Part shown: positions 1 through 11,000 of the stretch, in pieces | Numbering within the stretch: position 1 is the stretch's first letter | Layout of the letters: every line of letters begins with the position of its first letter | Origin: Palaemon carinicauda | Lineage: Eukaryota; Arthropoda; Malacostraca; Decapoda; Palaemonidae | Assembly (NCBI RefSeq): GCF_036898095.1 | Contig: NC_090731.1 | Span: 150,352,402-150,416,401, forward strand | Direction of reading: 5' to 3' | Length of the DNA: 64,000 nucleotides | Notes under the pieces: model-generated | What the model was told of the DNA's origin: nothing | Database searches by the model: none | Seen by the model: the letters and a program-made list of their open reading frames with translations, nothing else | Program-made: the position numbers and the translations under genes

Positions 1-2
1 AA

Positions 3-896
3 ATTGCAGACTTTCTCCTACATCTGAGAAATGTTCGCTCCCTCTCGGCTCCCACTATTAAGGGCTACAGGAGCATGTTGACTTCTGTGTTCAGACATAG
101 AGGCTTAGATCTGTCCAATAATAAAGATCTCCAAGATCTCCTTAAGTCCTTCGAGACCTCTAAGGACCGACGTATGGCAACTCCTGGATGGAACTTAGAC
201 GTGGTCCTAAGGTTCCTAATGTCCGACAGGTTTGAGCCATTACATTCAGCCTCCCTGAAGGATCTCACCCTCAAGACGCTTTTCTTAGTGTGCTTGGCTT
301 CGGCTAAAAGGGTCAGTGAGATCCATGCCTTTAGTAAAAACATCGGCTTTTCTACAGATAAAGCCACATGTTCGCTTCAGCTTGGTTTCTTGGCCAAAAA
401 TGAACTGCCTTCTCGTCCTTGGCCTAAGTCGTTTGATATACCTTGCCTATCAGAGATCGTAGGCAACGAGCTTGAAAGAGTACTGTGCCCAGTTAGAGCT
501 CTTAAGTTTTATTTAGCTCGTACCAAATCCTTACGAGGTGGATCTGAGGCCTTGTGGTGCTCAGTTAAGAAGCCCTCATTGCCTATGTCTAAAAATGCTT
601 TATCGTATTTTATTAGATTTTTAATCCGAGAGGCTCATTCTCACTTAAGTGAAAAAGATCGTTGCTTGCTTAAGGTCAAGACGCTCGAAGTAAGAGCGAT
701 AGCAACTTCTGTGGCCTTTAAGCAAAACAGATCTCTGCGAAGTATTATGGACGTGACCTTTTGGAGGAGCAAGTCGGTGTTCGCTTCATTTTACTTAAAA
801 GACGTCCAGACTCTTTATGAGGACTGCTACACACTGGGTCCATTCGTTGCAGCGAGTGCAGTAGTGGGTGAGGGTTCTACCACTACATTCCCTTAA
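3..896 (+). CDS. DIRS tyrosine recombinase (copy C, 5'-partial)
   Basis: This is the C-terminal 297 residues of the integrase-like tyrosine recombinase that DIRS elements use to insert circular DNA intermediates. The frame is open from base 3 and aligns from its first residues with the recombinases of copies A and B, so the protein starts upstream of the window. The first catalytic Arg lies in 'ASAKRVSEI' (about residues 100-108 of the fragment). The second catalytic box, HxxR in A and B, reads LEVR here. The Trp in 'FWRSKS' and the probable nucleophile Tyr in 'FASFYL' are kept. The protein ends 'GEGSTTTFP' like its relatives. The frame is intact but the His-to-Leu change may impair catalysis. 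Confidence 0.85.
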   Translation: MADFLLHLRNVRSLSAPTIKGYRSMLTSVFRHRGLDLSNNKDLQDLLKSFETSKDRRMATPGWNLDVVLRFLMSDRFEPLHSASLKDLTLKTLFLVCLASAKRVSEIHAFSKNIGFSTDKATCSLQLGFLAKNELPSRPWPKSFDIPCLSEIVGNELERVLCPVRALKFYLARTKSLRGGSEALWCSVKKPSLPMSKNALSYFIRFLIREAHSHLSEKDRCLLKVKTLEVRAIATSVAFKQNRSLRSIMDVTFWRSKSVFASFYLKDVQTLYEDCYTLGPFVAASAVVGEGSTTTFP

Positions 897-1290
897 TTCC
901 AATATCCTTTTAATCTTCTCTTGAAATGTTTTTAATCTTGTTTTGGGTTGTACGAAAGGCTAAGAAGCCTTTCGCATCCTTTTTGATTTGGCGGGTGGTC
1001 AAATGTCGTTTCTTGAGAGCGCCCAGATTAAGGGTTTTGATGAGGTCCTGTTGTATGGGTGGGCGCCCTGGATACAACAGCTCCTGGGAGTCTTTCAGCA
1101 TCCTGAGAGGATGGCTGGGCTTCGTGAGGAAAGCGGACTTAATAAGACAGAGTAATCGTCAGAGTCAGTTTCCTTACCAGGTACCTATATTTATTTGGGT
1201 TTTGTTATGATATAACTGTCAAAAACTCTAAGCATATACGCCTTTATTGTATTAATACTGGTCTCTACCCACCACCATGGGTGTGAATCA

Positions 1291-1617
1291 GCTATTATAT
1301 ATTCACCGGCTAAGTTTAATATTTAAAAATGATATTTTGATTATAAAATAAATTTTTGAATATACTTACCCGGTGAATATATAAATTAAAGGCCCTCCCT
1401 TCCTCCCCGATAGAGACCCAGTGGAATGAGAAGAACTGGAGCTGTTTACAAGTATATGCGGTATCTGGCCGATAGTCGGCGCTGGTGGGCACACCCGCAA
1501 CCTTCATGGCGATCGCTCGCGAGTTTTTGTGTTTCTGTCGAGCCGTCCGAGACGTCAGCTATTATATATTCACCGGGTAAGTATATTCAAACATTTATTT
1601 TATAATCAAAATATCAT
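1291..1617 (+). repeat. Internal complementary region and right inverted repeat of copy C
   Basis: Bases about 1291-1375 carry 'caccggctaagtttaatatt' and then the reverse complement of the element's own right end ('gaatatacttacccggtg'). The right inverted repeat runs from about 1428 to 1617 and ends 'caccgggtaagtatattc' plus an AT-rich tail. An internal copy of both outer ends is the diagnostic DIRS1 arrangement used to regenerate ends during replication. Confidence 0.8.
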
Positions 1618-4338
1618 ATTATATCCGAATTCGTCATTTTTACCTTAAGAAGTCTTGGGTTTCTTAGGTTTTTCAGGATAGGCCCTCCATGACTTTGTTG
1701 AAGGAGATAATAGCTAATGGTACCTCTCCCTCGATATTCCCAGTCCCAGTGTCCCCCGTGATGACAATTTCTGTGCAGACAGAAATTGCCGCAGCATTGT
1801 GAGATGTCAAGCCTGATATTAGACATAAGTTGGCCCTAGGGTCAAGTGTGTATGTTGGCCCGGTTCTAGGGATTACCCCATTCACCCCTGTCACACCTGT
1901 GTTAGCCACCCCTCCTCCCGTGTGGCTAGGGTTCTGGGGCCCGTCACTTGTGACCCTGTGACCCAGTTTTTTGCTGTGTGTGCCTTACCTCTATTCTGTG
2001 ACCTTATTCCCCAGTGTTGTGGTTCTTGTTGGAGAAACCCGTGTGGTTTCTCCCCTCGAAGGAATGTTATCATTATTGGTTGCTCAGACCTCGACTCTTC
2101 AGCTTGCAGAGCTGGGGTGAGAGTCAAGAAGAGGAAGAAACGTGCATGTTTCTCTTCCTCCTCCGACGATGATTCTGACTTTTTCTAAAATGAAGGGCTT
2201 CCTTAGGTCTTTCAGGTAAGCCCTCCATGACTGTTTTGAGGGAGGTGGTAGCTAGCTTGCCTCTTCCCTGGTAACCCCTGTGCAGGCTCGTGATCATGTT
2301 GCTCCTGTGGCATCAGGTATGAAGGGCGTGGTGGTTCCTCCAGGGTCAAGGACCTCAATGAGTACTGTAGTAAGTTATGTGTGGTTGCACCCACTCTGGC
2401 TGTTAAGGGGCTGGAGCTGTTCACAACAGCTCAAAAATTTAAAGCTTCTGATGTACTGCTCACCGGTCCCAAACCTTTGGGACAGCCTCAAGATCTATGC
2501 TATTCTGCAATTCTGCCTGATAAGGAGTGTCTTGAACCAAGTCCGGTATACTCCCAATCTCGATATGACTCTAGTAACCTCGAAATGGACAAAAGTAGAA
2601 TGGTACCCCAACCTGTTGTGCCAACCACATCCCCAGATATTCCACAGCACTTTGGAATTTTGTATGGCTTCTGGCATGAATATTATCCAGCATCTCCTCT
2701 CAGAGAAAGGCTGTTGGTGTAAAGTTGTGCGATAAATGGCGAGATAGGCCTACCTTTTGAAATCTTCAACTTTTGTGTACCAAGTCAAGTGTTGGGTTTC
2801 GTAGAAGGAGTGTTTCTCCTCTCGTAGCCTCTAGTTCATTGAGAGCCGAAATTTTACTCTACCCCCCCTAAAGAGAAAAGCCCTTCTCAGGATCAGTGGT
2901 AAAAGGCTATGGCTCAGCCTTGAACCAAGTCTTTAGGGTGAAAGACTAGGCTCATACGTAGTCTTGCAGTTCTTTAAGTGGGTACTTAATGAACTGTTTA
3001 GGCTCGGCTTAGCTTCCTCCAAAGGGATAGACAACTTCATGGTCTCTCCCTTAGCATCTCATTCTCCTCCAAAGTTGGTATCTAGAACCCAAAATCCATC
3101 AGTCCCAGATTCTAGGTTTTCTTTGTTTCCAGATGTGAGCCTTAGAGCAATAATTGATAATCATGATCAGCTAGCTGCTGAGGTGCTACCTTAGACCTAC
3201 ACATACAACTTGACCTCACCTGCAGCACCTCTTTGGTAGCACACAGTGAGTTAAGAAAATGACTAGATATAATCTCCTCTTGGCTGAGGGAAATTATTGA
3301 CTGCATCCATTCACCAATCTCCCTATATGCATCAGGTAGAGCTCGGGTTTTAGCTCATGATGGCAGAAGAGTAAGCAAGACCCTGGCATTATTTAAGAAT
3401 CTCTCTGTGGCACAGGTACAGTACTCCTGGCAGGTGGCTGGAAATGGCAGACTGCATTTATTGCCCATTACCTGTAGGAATCAACCCACAGGTCCCTAGA
3501 TGCCCTTTTGCTAGGAACTGTAGTAGCTACACAGCAGGTGGTATAGCTGCCTCAGCTCCTTTCACAGGACCATTAGCATTGTATCGAGGGTGGAGGTTAT
3601 GTGTTAGACTGGGATGAAAGGGAAGAAGAACTGGCTCTTTCTTTTCCTTTCCATCTTCCCCTCTCTTGGGGCACATCAGAAATCCTGTCAGCAGAAATCG
3701 AATTTCTTGCGGGTAAGCCCTACTTAGCCTGTAGCTTTTCTATTATGTAATATAGAAGAGTCATTCCCCAAACTCCCTACGAGGGGGAGTGTGTTTCAAC
3801 CAAGCAAAACCATGGACATGTATATGCATCATTGATACTACGTAGATATTTTCTGCTCCGCATCCTTTATTGCGCAGGCTGTGGACCCACTGGTATTGAT
3901 AAACCATAGGTGCATGTAAAGAACCTTAACTCTGCACCACATACAAGGGCCTGAGTTTTTGGTAGTCCGGGATAAGTACCTAGTTAGTTGGAATAGGGAC
4001 TTTCTCCCACTTATGGATGAGCTTCCTATGTAAAGGATCATGGTTTGCATTTGTGCCACAACAAATGACAAATTTGGAGATAATTGTATTTTTCCTAACT
4101 ATACAAACTTGAGTCCTTTATTCATACTTTGTTGCCATCACCTACCCCCTAGAAAGTCCTGGCTGCAATCAAAGTGAGTGATCAGTTAACAATAAGGGTG
4201 ACAGGGCTTCCCTCGTCCTGATACCGGCCACCTTGTTATGAAAGTTTAATTGCCGTGTTCACCAGCTTCGCTGATATTCTATCCCTATGTAAAGGACTCA
4301 GGTTTGTATAGTTAGGAAAAATACAAATTATCTCAAAA
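1618..4338 (+). mobile_element. Decayed DIRS-type element F1 (3' portion)
   Basis: This starts at the right end of copy C and finishes with an internal complementary region plus right terminus (4030-4338). A degenerate coding-like segment ('cttaggtctttcaggtaagc' type) occurs twice, near 1650 and 2195, and recurs in element F3 near 34610. Bases 3440-3760 resemble 14930-15170 of F2 (the shared phrase 'cccacaggtccctagatg' and a 'ctcttggggcac' block). No frame longer than about 150 codons is convincing, and no RT or recombinase motif was found. I infer an old, truncated member of the F group. Confidence 0.55.
4030..4338 (+). repeat. Internal complementary region and right inverted repeat of F1
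   Basis: Bases 4060-4125 ('caaatttggagataattgta' then 'tttttcctaactatacaaac') are the reverse complement of 4283-4338 ('gtttgtatagttaggaaaaa' then 'tacaaattatctc'). Taken alone the pair looks like a 270-bp MITE. Comparison with D, E and F3 shows it is the 3' end structure of a DIRS-type element. Confidence 0.65.
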
Positions 4339-4344
4339 CTGGTG

Positions 4345-4510
4345 TGCTTCCGACAGGTGGAAGGGTGGTGCTTCTCTCCCGTTCTCACCAACTGTTATTA
4401 CCTACTGTACCTCGTTAATGATTTCAATGGCCTTTCCAGCTCTGCTGAAGACATGTTCCCTATTTTAAAAAGGTCTAGGGTTTGTATGGCAAGGAAAAAT
4501 AAAGTTCACT
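4345..4510 (+). repeat. Right-terminus fragment of another DIRS-type element (F0)
   Basis: Bases 4345-4510 resemble 15690-15845 of F2, including 'tctgctgaagacatgttccc' followed by a 'ggtttgtatggcaaggaaa' terminus. Only the right inverted repeat is present. It sits directly behind F1, which suggests one element inserted at the end of another. Confidence 0.5.
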
Positions 4511-5112
4511 TTTAAATTTGTTGTACTTTATTCTAAAAGCTATTGCTTGGCACATTTATAATAAATTCCTGTGTCTGGTTAATGTAATGATACTGTATAA
4601 AGGGATTTTTTATTTTATTTAGATAAAACTGGTCAATATTGGTCTTTTCTTTATTTAAGTAGTTAGCTGCTGCAATGGATTTTTCTTTGGAATAAAATCT
4701 TTTGTGTACTGCGGTTAGCAACCTGCACCTAAATTCAACTTATATTTTGGTAATGCATAGTGCAATCCATTTTTTTTTATTACAGACTTGAATAGGCAAG
4801 GTTAATAGAATCAGAATTGTGACTTGATTGTTACTTTGATATGATCTTGTATGTGTGACCAACATGTATTTACAAAACTCTTTGTAACCCTAGGGTTAGA
4901 GTGTTGACAACTTGAGAATGAAATACTGTATGTCCCAGCCCTTGGTTGGTAGTAAGGAGTAATACTGTGTTTGCCATCATTGATTATCATAATATTATTG
5001 TAACATCTTTACTTTCTTGTGAAACTTGTCAATATTATTTACAAGTTTGTAAATTTCAAGTGAATTATTTCTCCTGCAGTTGACATACTAGAGCCTGATT
5101 ATTTTTTTACAG
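4511..5112 (+). other. AT-rich sequence upstream of the first Rab27 coding exon
   Basis: No gene or repeat was recognised. It ends in a good 3' splice site: a pyrimidine-rich stretch and 'ttacag' at 5107-5112, three bases before the Rab27 start codon. This stretch is therefore most likely the end of a 5' UTR intron whose upstream exon I could not identify. Confidence 0.5.
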
Positions 5113-5115
5113 ACC

Positions 5116-5271
5116 ATGAGTAGTGGAAAAGATTATGATTATCTCATCAAGTTTTTGGCCTTAGGAGATTCTGGTGTTGGGAAAACCAGTTTTCTTTACC
5201 AATATACTGAGGGCATATTTCAACAGCAGTTCATTTCAACTGTTGGAATCGACTTTCGAGAGAAACGTCTG
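5116..5271 (+). CDS. Rab27: Rab27 exon 1 (coding): P-loop and switch I
   Basis: Residues 1-52. The start codon at 5116 follows a splice acceptor at 5112. The P-loop GDSGVGKTS is at residues 17-25 and binds the nucleotide phosphates. Switch I contains TVGID at 42-46, with the Thr that coordinates Mg and the gamma phosphate. The exon ends after a complete Leu codon at a strong donor ('ctg' then 'gtaaga'). Reading on past this donor gives a spurious 84-residue frame ending at 5370. Confidence 0.95.
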
Positions 5272-6077
5272 GTAAGATATACATACATAGATTTTTTTCT
5301 AAATATACCTGTGCCATTTTTAAGATTTTTCTCTTATTTTCGACATCAGCCATTCAGCCACCTGGTTTAGATCACCCCAGGAGTTCCAAACGTAACTGAA
5401 ACCACATTATACGTAGTAATTTGATAAGTAATTTTCTAATGCTAGCTGGCTATGGCCATTAATAAATAGTATAATTTTTAAATTTGAGTATACAATTATA
5501 CAGCCCATAGGAAAGCTTAGTTGACTCTCTTTTTAAAATTCCACACCAAAAGCCAATCATACATTTATAAGTACAAACATAGATTAGAACATCACCCATT
5601 TCTCCTTAGTCCAAGAAATTATATGCTGTCTGGTTAGACTTATTTTAAAACAGATGTAGAACATAAGTATAATAAAATAGAGAAATTGATTTGTACACCT
5701 TTAAGACCAAGATGCCTGATTAACTGCCAGGCATGGTAGCTGCTAGACGTATGAATTTTATGACTTTGTTGTATGTACTTAGACGTTTGAAGCACTCAAC
5801 TTATTCTCTGGTCCTCAGTCCCTCAGGGTCATTCGTGTGCTTGATAAAAGTAATAGTCAATTTATCTGCTACATCTAGAACACAGGAATTTTGCATGACT
5901 TGTATTATTTAGTGTTTAAATAATTTGTTACCATAATTCTAGAGAATATGTAGACAATGTGTTTGCTGTGCTACAATACTTTTCAATGGAATTTTTATAT
6001 CACTAATATCATCTATTGAGAATATCGTAGACATTGTAGTAATACAGATTTTACTCTACTGTATATTTTTCTTGTAG
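5272..6077 (+). other. Rab27 intron 1
   Basis: An 806-bp AT-rich intron with GT at 5272 and a 'cttgtag' acceptor ending at 6077. No transposable element or RNA gene was recognised. It is the only one of the four introns without an evident insertion. Confidence 0.8.
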
Positions 6078-6151
6078 ATATATCGAGGAGATGGATCAGG
6101 TCGGCCACAGGGAGTTCATCTTCAGCTTTGGGATACTGCGGGCCAAGAAAA
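6078..6151 (+). CDS. Rab27: Rab27 exon 2: effector loop and WDTAGQ
   Basis: Residues 53-76 plus two bases of codon 77. It holds the Rab27-type extended loop (YRGDGSGRPQG) followed by HLQLWDTAGQE at 66-76, whose Gln75 is the catalytic Gln of Rab GTPases. The split codon 77 (AA then G from exon 3) gives Lys where vertebrate Rab27 has Arg (GQEKF versus GQERF), a common and conservative difference among Rabs. Confidence 0.93.
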
Positions 6152-7150
6152 GTAGGGCTTTAAGTATTTATTCACTTACATTACTTGGCTATCAAGTATA
6201 GTAGATATAGTCTTCCCATTAATCATAATCCACTAAAAGATCTGAATATATTAAGTAATGGTTTGTATTACAGCTTATAATTTTGAAATGTTTTTGGGTG
6301 TAATGCACTGCATCATTATTTTTTTTATAATAGCTAACATCTGCATGATAAAAATTTTTAACAAGTTTATGTACTCTTTCATTTTGGTTATTCATAACTG
6401 TTTACCAGCTCAACTAAGTTGCTTCTTATAAATCCTTTAAAATAGTACAATCTCTGATTAGTTATTGTTTTCATGCAGTAAATTTGGTAGAAATTCAGCA
6501 AATAAACAGCCAGTTAGATATTTGCATTTAGATACTGAAGGATTTCAGTTGCAGATTGCAAATTGATGTAGACAACCTAAAGGGTCTATGATGATCTGTA
6601 ATTGCTGTAATTATAAATTTCTAGACATTTTTTTGGTTAATGTAGCAAATTTTAAATTTTGATGTGTGTGTACTGGAAATGAAATTACCATCAAACAACC
6701 TGCAGGATTCCCTCAATAGAATTCTTGTACTGTGCTCTAAGGCTCACTTCATATGAGTGGATTTTTTCCGCATGGAAATATTAATGCTCTTTAGAATGTC
6801 AAAAAAGCATGTCTTCACACAACCAGTTGTTTTTTGCACGGTTCGACTGCATCAGTGCGCAAAGTACTCAGTCTGTCAGCGATTGTTCGAGATGGAGGAC
6901 AAATTTTGTGGATTAATATCCGAGAGGTATTGATTTACTAACCGCATGCATTGCTAATCTGCTCAGTGCTTGACAGTTTAAAATACTGCACTTCAAAAAT
7001 CTATGGAGCCCTTCAATCGGGAGGTTTTTTCCCCATTAGTAGTCATGGTTCAGCTGTTGCAGTGGGTAAACATTCCTCTTCTGCTGCTACTTTTCAGTGA
7101 TTAATATGAATTCTTATTATCATTGTTGTTAATATTATTATTAGTATTAC
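6152..7150 (+). other. Start of Rab27 intron 2
   Basis: AT-rich intron sequence. Bases about 6740-6960 differ in texture: a 'ttccgcatgg' block is followed by 'atggaggacaaattttgtgg', a short frame ending in ISERY and a stop. This could be a decayed DNA transposon with a MADF-like start, but the evidence is thin. Nothing else is recognisable. Confidence 0.4.
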
Positions 7151-7280
7151 TTTGTATGGACACACTTATAAACCCTACGCTATTAAATAAGGATTATACT
7201 TTCGGCAAAGCTGAAACTAGCCATAAGACTTTTAGTGAGGTGAAACTTCCCCACTGCTAGTTAGCGGGGGTGTTAGGTGG
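7151..7280 (+). repeat. Left terminal inverted repeat of D
   Basis: 'aagctgaaactagccataa', a 'gctagttagcggggg' block and 'agtagccggagaagccacac' are mirrored near the right end at about 13610-13740. The outermost part ('tatggacacacttata') is mirrored in the internal complementary region at 13493-13512. Confidence 0.6.
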
Positions 7281-8239
7281 AGTAGCCGGAGAAGCCACAC
7301 ACACACAATTGTGTTGTCTAGTCACTTTTTACTTTTGTCTCTCTCGCTTCTCCAACTGTATTTTCTTACCTTTGACTTTTTTTTTTTTTTTTTTTTTTTT
7401 TTCCTTATTCACGATTCCGAGAGTTTCTGTTTTTTACAACACTCTCTACCTTAGCTCCTTCATTCTAATGCTACAGCATGGAAACAAGGACTGACTGGGT
7501 GCCTCCACGCATTCCAGTAGGGGGGATCCCTTCGGGGGGACCCCAGAAGTGAGCTTCGGTCACGTTTCGCAGGAAGCGCTTCATGCCGACCTCCAACTTG
7601 AGCAATGTTTGTTGATAAGAAACAGAGAGCGCTGCCCAGGGGTCCATCTTCAGGTGTTAGTTTTTTCCCCTTCTAAGGGAAAGCCCCTCCACCTGCCACT
7701 GTTCGGCATTTTTCCTGCTTGTAGGGAGAATTGCTGACATGGCCACATTCCTTCAGGGATTCTGCCAATTTCCTGCCCTTCGTCGGGTGACTCCTTCAGG
7801 GAAAACCCAGTGAACAAGCTTCGGTTTCGTTCTCAGGCAACACTCGATGTCAACCTTCAATTTGACATAGAGTTCATTGAAGGGAAGCAGTGTGTGCTGC
7901 CCAGAGGTTAGCCTCCAGGTGTTGGAATTTTCCCTTCTGAGGGAAAGTCCCTCCACCAGCCACTGTTTTGGAATGTTCCTGCTTGCAGGGAAAACCACCA
8001 ACAGCAGTAACAAGGGTTGGTCGTTCTTTCTCTTTTCGGGAGAGATTTCCTTCACTTGTACCAGAGAACAAACTTTGGCTTCGTTCTTAGGCAGCACTCT
8101 ATGTCAACCTTCAATTTGAGCTAGAGATTTTTGAGGGGAGGCAGAGAGTGCTGCCCGGAGGTTCACCTCAAAGTGTTGGAGCTTTCTCTTCTGAGGAAGA
8201 GTCCCCACACTAGCCACTGTTTGGTAATCTTCCTCCATG

Positions 8240-9350
8240 TGTGGGGATTGCCGATGGGCGATTCATCCATTCCTCGCTCTTCTACCTTCGAGAGCAGCCT
8301 TTTGCACCACCCTGGGATTGTCACTCGTCATGTCAGGATCATCACTCGCCAGGTCATGATTTTCACTCATCAGCTCGTGATCGTCACTCGCCGTTTGCCA
8401 ACTTGCAATTCGCCAACTCATGATCGTTGCTCTCCAAGCCATTTACCAGCTCAACGCTCATCGATCCCAGCTCGGTGTTCACCAACTAACTGTTCGCCGA
8501 TCACCAGCTTTCTGTTCGACTGCTCGCCAATCGCTGATTCGCCAGCCTGCCGTTCGCCAGCCTGCCGTTCGCCAGCTTGCTGATCACCAGCCACCGATCA
8601 CTGTTCGCCAGCTCGTCGCTCGCTGATCGCCAGATTGTCGTTCACCAATCACCAACTTCGCCAGCTCATCACTCGCTGATCGCCAGATTGTCGTTCGCCA
8701 ATCGCCAACGTCCCCAGCTCGCTGAGCGCCGTTCACCTGTACGCAGTCCTCCAGCTCTCCATTCTCCTGATCGCCATTTGCCAGCTCGGTGTTTGCCAAT
8801 CGCTAGCTTGCTGTTTGCCGACCACCAGTTTTCTGTTTGCCGACCACCAGTTTGCTGTTTACTGATCACCAACTTTCGTGAGTTTCACCAGCCCTCCGAT
8901 TGTCATTTACGAGCTCACTGATTGCTAGCCGCTGATCTCCATTCGCAGTTTACCGTTCGCTGATCTCCGTTCACTGGTCACTGTTCGTCATTCACTGATT
9001 GCCGTTCACCAGCTCGCTGGTCATTGATCACCAATTTATCGGTCGCTGATCTCCAACGTTTGCCAGTTCACCAAGTGCCGTTCATCAGTTCGCCATTCGC
9101 CAGCTCGCTGATCGCCGTTCAACGATTGCCGTTCGGTAACTCGCTGATGGCTATCTCGCCGTTCGCCAGATCGCCGTTCATCAGCTTGCTGATCACCAGA
9201 TCACGTTCGCCAGCTTGTCGTTCGTCGGCTCGTTTTTCACCAGCTCGCCGTTCGACAGCTCACCATTTCACTTGCTCTCTGTTCACCAGCTTGCCGTTTG
9301 CTTGCTTCTCGTTTGATGTTTGCAGACTCGTAATCATCACTAGACTCAAG
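8240..9350 (+). repeat. Degenerate short-word repeat block in D
   Basis: About 1.1 kb is built from diverged variants of words such as 'cgccagctcgctgatc' and 'gccgttcgccagct'. Stops occur in all long frames, but several frames remain open for 60-157 codons and encode Ser/Arg/Pro-rich strings. It occupies the same place in D as the minisatellite block at 52200-53300 does in E. I infer a decayed minisatellite that may once have coded a low-complexity part of Gag. Confidence 0.55.
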
Positions 9351-10218
9351 ATCATCAATAGTTGGCTCTCCGCTGGGTTACTGTTAGTACCAGCATACAC
9401 TTTCAACACCTTACAGTTTTCTTCTGGATACTTTGCCTTCTGGGGCAAAAGTCACTTCTGTAACTATCTAGCCCGACTGAGACCCTCACTGCATTGAGGC
9501 TTTTGCCTCTCATGAGTCTCTCTTACTTTTCTGAGAGTACTCTCATCTAGACGACATTGATCGTCTTCACACCACTCTCTTTGGTTGGGGCTGCTTCGGT
9601 AGCCCTCCCACCTGGAGTTGAAGTTTAGCACAGATTTCCTTCTTCAAACCTAACCCAGCTCTCTTCTTTGATGGCTGGGGTAATGCGCAAGAACTAACCT
9701 TGGAGCTTATACCCCTCTCGCCTCTTTGGTTTGGTTCTTCACAAGCAGGGTTATTCGGTTATTCTTTCTCCGAACTTCGAAGAACCCGCATACACGGGGC
9801 CAGGATCTTTTATCGACTGCGACACACTTGCCAATGTTCAATGAACATGCGTTCTTCATTTACACTTCATCTTGCTACCGAATGGCTTATGTGCCATGTG
9901 CCTCAAAGACGAGGTTACTGCTTTGACTGCTACCACCTCCCTCGCTTCAATTGAGTTTTTATGAATATCTTAAGAGGTGATTCTCCATGGATAGGACCTG
10001 TGCTAGTTGCACAAGCACTGTCAGCGAATTGGATCTCGGATGCGGTTGCGGAGACAGATTCCTTGAATCTGCTCCTCCGCCTGTGTCAGGAGACATAACC
10101 CCATGGGGTTACTCCCTCTTTCATTCCTTCATATCTAGGGGATTGAATTCAGTGTTGTATAATTTGACAGCTACATATAGCAACTTAGTTGCTAAGATCT
10201 TCCATATGCATCTGAGGA

Positions 10219-10271
10219 TCTGGTCAACCCTTGGATGGGTGACCTCCTGGGAACACCAGAGGTTGTCGGCA
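10219..10271 (+). pseudogene. 5S rRNA-derived segment (3' half) in D
   Basis: The stretch 'cttggatgggtgacc' followed by 'cctgggaacaccag' matches the 3' half of eukaryotic 5S rRNA, including the box C part of the internal promoter; the flanks 'tctggtcaa' and 'ttgtcggc' also fit. The 5' half of 5S is not recognisable. It cannot be a functional 5S gene, and is best read as a decayed counterpart of the fuller 5S segments in E. Confidence 0.65.
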
Positions 10272-10929
10272 TCTGGCATGCGCCAGGTCTCCGTCGGTGT
10301 GAGCATCTTTAGCCTCCATCTACGGAATCCTTTCCCGGAGAGACATTCGTCCAACCCTTACTAGACTCGAAGTCTTGTTTGTCAATCCTCGGATAGTGAC
10401 TCTTCCGTTGCCTGATCTCTCTCTTTGGCTGAGCTTGGTTGATAGGAATGGTTTCCTCTCTTGTCTGTGAGTGAGGTTTTCCAGTATTGGAAAAACCTCT
10501 CCTACGGACTCGAAGTACTCATCTCTCTTCGCCAAGGACAGATATTTTACATTAAAGCAACAAGAGCATACACTCCTGTCTCTTCCTTCCTCCTTTGATG
10601 AATTGGAAGTGGTTCTCTCTTTATCCTCATGATTAGAACAGCTGGTCTTGCAGGAAGACATGGGTCATGAAGATACCGCTGAGCGGCTATGGTCACTTCT
10701 TCCTACTGAAGTCTACAGTTTTAGCCTCTCTTCGGGTAACAAGTTTTATCTTCAAACTTTGTCAGAAGAGAAGAAGGCTTGCAGCTATACAAGCAGTTCG
10801 TCCATGACTTACTGTACAAGTTCCACCACTATGACTTCTTCCTGGATGTTCGTTATCGGGCCTGTCATGTCAAGGAATGGTGCTCCAGTTTAGATAGCAC
10901 ATCAGTTTCTTCATTTAATATTGCCTTGC

Positions 10930-11000
10930 CTATAGCAACACACGGGCTCTGGCATTGGCAGCACCTCAGGTTTTCACAGGGATTTTTTCCCTGGGGTCGA
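10930..11000 (+). pseudogene. Possible reverse transcriptase palm remnant in D
   Basis: Bases 10951-10978 can be read as A-L-A-A-P-Q-V-F-T, which resembles the 'GLSTAPQVFT' segment that precedes the YxDD box in the DIRS reverse transcriptases of this window. No YxDD box and no flanking open frame remain. The match is short. Confidence 0.3.

Larger units (their letters stand above)
1..1617 (+). mobile_element. DIRS-type retrotransposon, copy C (3' part)
   Basis: The window opens inside this element. Visible in order are the tyrosine recombinase frame (to 896), a 3' non-coding stretch also present in copies A and B (an 'aagcctttcgcatcc' block near 965 and a 'tggcgggtggtcaaat' block near 990), an internal complementary region, and a right terminal repeat ending near 1617. 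The right end was set by matching the outer terminus to its reverse complement in the internal complementary region at about 1311-1375. Gag and reverse transcriptase lie beyond the window edge. It is diverged from A and B, and its inverted repeat differs from theirs over much of its length. Confidence 0.85.

Noticed and set aside
4030..4338. MITE with 50-bp inverted repeats (also at 15490, 34925, 61068)
   Set aside because: Comparison with F3, D and E shows these are internal complementary regions plus right ends of DIRS-type elements.
5116..5370. 84-residue Rab fragment as a stand-alone gene
   Set aside because: The Rab27 exon ends at the donor after 5271; the remaining codons are intron.
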